From the NCBI GenBank assembly GCA_021159405.1, contig JAGGRX010000143.1, positions 1 through 8,406 of the forward strand: DNA of 8,406 bases, written 5' to 3'. The translations under genes and the position numbers were made by a program. The notes under the pieces are model-generated. The model was not told where the DNA came from, did not search any database, and saw only the letters and a program-made list of their open reading frames with translations. The stretch is from Candidatus Bipolaricaulota bacterium (GTDB lineage Bacteria > Bipolaricaulota > Bipolaricaulia > Bipolaricaulales > Bipolaricaulaceae). Below are positions 6,523-8,406 of the stretch, one piece after another (the first letter of the stretch is position 1; each line of letters opens with the position of its first letter).

Positions 6523-7017
6523 ATGATAAAAGGGAGAGCTTGGAAGTACGGGGACGACGTGAACACCGACGTCATCTTCCCCGGCCGCTACACCTACGCC
6601 CGCATGGAGCCAGAGGAGATGGCAAAACACGCCCTGGAGGATCTCGACCCAAACTTCGCCAAGGAAGTCAGGCCCGGGGATGTGATCGTGGCCGGTAAGA
6701 ACTTCGGCTGCGGCTCCTCCCGAGAGCAGGCGGCCACTTGTCTCGTCGCCGCCGGGGTGGGGGCAGTGGTGGCCAAATCCTTCGCCCGCATCTTCTTCAG
6801 AAACGCCATCAACAATGGGCTTCCGGTGTTGGAGATTCCCGAGGCGGTGGACGCGATCCAGCCAGGGGACGAGGTGGAGATAGACCTGGAGCGGGGGGTG
6901 CTCATCCACAAGGGGGTGGAGTACCGCTTCCCGCCCCTCCCGGAGACGGTGCTAGAGATCCTGCAAGACGGGGGACTCATCCCCCACCTCAAGAAGGCGC
7001 TTGCGAAGGAGGGATAG
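6523..7017 (+). CDS. leuD: Isopropylmalate/homoaconitate isomerase small subunit (LeuD type)
   Basis: A 164-residue swivel-domain subunit of a two-subunit aconitase-family hydro-lyase, the usual length for the short LeuD/HacB type of archaea and thermophiles. With an iron-sulfur large subunit (LeuC type) it would isomerise 2-isopropylmalate, homocitrate or a related acid. Key segments are K-Y-G-D-D-V-N-T-D-V-I-F-P-G-R-Y (8-23) and the substrate-binding GCGSSREQA (62-70), followed by AKSFARIFFRNAINNGLP (84-101). The specificity loop after P-G-R is YTYA (23-26), unlike YLRT of homoaconitase or YLVY-like loops of isopropylmalate isomerase as I recall them, so the substrate is open. No large subunit gene is adjacent. 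The stop abuts the ATG of the dehydrogenase, so the two are cotranscribed and probably act in successive steps. The leuD symbol reflects family, not proven substrate. Confidence 0.85.
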   Translation: MIKGRAWKYGDDVNTDVIFPGRYTYARMEPEEMAKHALEDLDPNFAKEVRPGDVIVAGKNFGCGSSREQAATCLVAAGVGAVVAKSFARIFFRNAINNGLPVLEIPEAVDAIQPGDEVEIDLERGVLIHKGVEYRFPPLPETVLEILQDGGLIPHLKKALAKEG

Positions 7018-8142
7018 ATGGCTAAGTACAAGATCGCGTATCTCCCGGGCGACGGGGTGGGGCCGGAGGTGCTCCAGGCAGCCCGCATCGTCCTGGACGC
7101 AGTGGGATTCGACGCCGAGTACGTGCATGGAGACGTAGGCTGGGAATTCTGGTGTAAGGAGGGGAACCCCCTCCCCGACCGCACCATCGAGATCCTGAAA
7201 AACACCGATGCGTGTCTTTTCGGCGCCATCACCTCAAAGCCAAAAGACGAAGCCGAAAAGGAGCTCGCCCCCGAGCTCCGGGGCAAGGGCTACACTTACT
7301 TTTCCCCCATCGTGGCCATCCGTCAGTTGTTCGACCTCTACGCCAACGTCCGCCCCTGCCGGGCCTTCCCTGGAAACCCCTTAAACTTCCGGGAGGACAT
7401 AGATCTTGTGGTGTTCCGGGAAAACACGGAAGGGCTTTACTCCGGGGTTGAGTTCCATCCCGTGCCGGACGAGGTACGCAGCGTGCTTTCCCGTCACTCC
7501 CCCAAGATGCAGCGGTTTTCCGACGTCCCGGCCGAGGAGCTTGCCATCTCTTGCCGCATCTTCACGAGGAAGGGGTGCGAAAGGATCGTGCGGGCGGCCT
7601 TCGAGTACGCGAAAAAGCATGGCTACCCCACCGTCACCGTGGTGGAGAAGCCCAACGTCATCCGGGAGACGAGCGGGATGATGGTCAGGATCGCCCGGGA
7701 GGTGGCCAAGGATTATCCGGGGGTAGAGCTGTGGGAGACGAACGTGGATGCCATGTGCATGTGGCTGGTGAAGAACCCGCAGGACTACGGGGTCTTAGTC
7801 TCCTCCAACATGTTCGGGGACATCATCTCGGATCTAGCTGCCCAGCTCGTCGGGGGGCTGGGGTTCGCCTCGTCGGGAAACATCGGGGAGGACTATGCGG
7901 TGTTCGAGCCTACCCATGGCTCGGCCCCCAAGTATGCCGGGAAGTACCGGGTGAACCCCACCGCGGCGATCCTGGCGGCCAAGATGATGCTGGACTGGCT
8001 GGGGGAGACGGAAAAAGCACAGCGGATCCAAGAGGCTGTGGCCCAGGTCATCGCCGAGGGGAGGGTGCGCACCTACGATATGGGAGGGGATGCCTCCACC
8101 CTCCAGATGGCGGAGGCCATCGCCGAGAAGGCGAGGGGGTGA
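7018..8142 (+). CDS. Isocitrate/isopropylmalate-family dehydrogenase
   Basis: A 374-residue cytoplasmic beta-decarboxylating dehydrogenase oxidising a 2-hydroxy-tricarboxylate-like substrate with NAD(P)+. ATG abuts the LeuD stop; AAGGAGGG sits 4 bp upstream. Conserved residues: N-terminal LPGDGVGPEV (9-18), R102, R112 (in YANVRP), R134 and Y141 (RENTEGLY), K211 (EKPN), D244, D268 and D272 (MFGDIISDL), and the nucleotide loop EPTHGSAPKYAG (297-308). S96 in SPIVAIR matches the isocitrate-binding Ser113 of E. coli isocitrate dehydrogenase, but Asn115 is replaced by I98; this is not the usual short isopropylmalate dehydrogenase pattern. K305 and Y306 match the NADP-selecting Lys344/Tyr345 of the E. 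coli enzyme. Isocitrate, homoisocitrate or a homologue is therefore more likely than isopropylmalate, but the substrate is not settled by sequence. Confidence 0.88.
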   Translation: MAKYKIAYLPGDGVGPEVLQAARIVLDAVGFDAEYVHGDVGWEFWCKEGNPLPDRTIEILKNTDACLFGAITSKPKDEAEKELAPELRGKGYTYFSPIVAIRQLFDLYANVRPCRAFPGNPLNFREDIDLVVFRENTEGLYSGVEFHPVPDEVRSVLSRHSPKMQRFSDVPAEELAISCRIFTRKGCERIVRAAFEYAKKHGYPTVTVVEKPNVIRETSGMMVRIAREVAKDYPGVELWETNVDAMCMWLVKNPQDYGVLVSSNMFGDIISDLAAQLVGGLGFASSGNIGEDYAVFEPTHGSAPKYAGKYRVNPTAAILAAKMMLDWLGETEKAQRIQEAVAQVIAEGRVRTYDMGGDASTLQMAEAIAEKARG

Positions 8143-8147
8143 GCGTG

Positions 8148-8375
8148 ATGAAGGAGATCACCCCAGGGATCATCGTAGATGACCGGATTTGTTTCGGTAA
8201 ACCGGTGATTAAAGGGACCCGGGTGCCGGTGGAAATCGTGCTGGGTAAGCTCGCTGGCGGGGCCCAGATCGACGAGGTCATGAGGGAGTATGAGCTCTCC
8301 CGGGAGCAGGTACTGGCCGCGCTCCGCTACGCCGCCACGGTGATCGCGGAGGAAGAGGTGCACGTAGCGGGCTGA
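8148..8375 (+). CDS. DUF433 antitoxin-like protein
   Basis: A 75-residue protein with the DUF433 signature: IIVDDRICFGKPVIKGTRVPV (split as IIVDD, FGKPVIKGTRVPV at ~8-28), then a helix-turn-helix-like second half L-A-G-G-A-Q-I-D-E-V-M-R-E-Y-E-L-S-R-E-Q-V (35-55) and AALRYAA (57-63). DUF433 proteins are usually the antitoxin partner of DUF5615 PIN-like toxins and probably bind DNA and the toxin. It starts 5 bp after the dehydrogenase stop behind G-A-G-G-G-G-G; GTG codons at 8139 and 8145 are alternative in-frame starts. Its TGA overlaps the ATG of the next gene (TGATG), implying translational coupling. The tight spacing to the enzyme gene suggests shared transcription. Confidence 0.88.
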   Translation: MKEITPGIIVDDRICFGKPVIKGTRVPVEIVLGKLAGGAQIDEVMREYELSREQVLAALRYAATVIAEEEVHVAG

Positions 8376-8406
8376 TGCTCCGGCTTTTGGTGGACGAGAA
8401 TCTGCC
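8375..8406 (+). CDS. DUF5615 PIN-like toxin, first 10 codons (runs off window)
   Basis: The ATG overlaps the antitoxin stop by one base. The visible residues are MLRLLVDENL with a partial proline codon following, the typical start of DUF5615/Mut7-C-like PIN proteins, where the Asp of V-D-E-N is an expected metal ligand of the RNase active site. The rest is outside the window, so completeness cannot be judged. Position behind a DUF433 gene is the main support. Confidence 0.75.
   Translation, partial: MLRLLVDENL

Noticed and set aside
6082..6909. 275-codon open frame on the minus strand
   Set aside because: It is antisense to the LeuD gene over most of its length. Its only meaningful stretch (IYGTSL) belongs to the hemolysin III pseudogene and is already described there.

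Overview
The window looks like a chromosomal segment of a GC-rich (roughly 60% by eye) bacterium, plausibly thermophilic and from a poorly cultured lineage. It has dense genes, strong AAGGAGG-type ribosome sites, GTG/TTG starts, DUF433/DUF5615 and DUF1156/DUF499 families, and LeuD/isocitrate-dehydrogenase sequences of a type I associate with deep-branching thermophiles. The taxonomic guess is weak; a Bipolaricaulota-like or Thermus/Chloroflexi-like source would both fit. No RNA genes, CRISPR array or insertion sequence was seen.

Region 1 (1-3980, + strand) is the 3' part of a defence-type operon. It holds the C-terminal 270 residues of a DUF1156 adenine-specific DNA methyltransferase, a 13-codon mini-ORF, and a 1039-residue DUF499 ATPase. 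The ATPase carries an additional N-terminal HEPN-like domain with an intact R-N-x3-H ribonuclease-type motif. A methyltransferase next to a large P-loop ATPase is the core of known computationally defined anti-phage cassettes. The usual helicase or nuclease partner is not downstream, so it must lie upstream of the window or be absent. The HEPN fusion is the most interesting lead in the window.

Region 2 (4001-4572, mainly - strand) holds a convergent gene for an unrecognised protein with three predicted membrane segments, whose true start is probably a TTG placed behind a perfect Shine-Dalgarno sequence. Region 3 (4579-6138) has a short divergent promoter region with several palindromes. It drives a GAF-PAS-GGDEF diguanylate cyclase with intact active and inhibitory sites.

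Region 4 (6139-6522) has no intact gene. It contains a decayed minus-strand hemolysin III (TrhA/PAQR-like) pseudogene in which recognisable family motifs are scattered over three frames and about 100 central residues are missing. Region 5 (6523-8406, + strand) is a compact operon: an isopropylmalate/homoaconitate isomerase small subunit (LeuD type), an abutting isocitrate/isopropylmalate-family dehydrogenase, then a DUF433 antitoxin and the first 10 codons of its DUF5615 PIN-like toxin, overlapping by one base. The two enzymes would catalyse successive steps (isomerisation, then oxidative decarboxylation) of a 2-oxoacid route. The LeuD loop and the dehydrogenase active site do not give a clear leucine assignment, and no large isomerase subunit is next to them.
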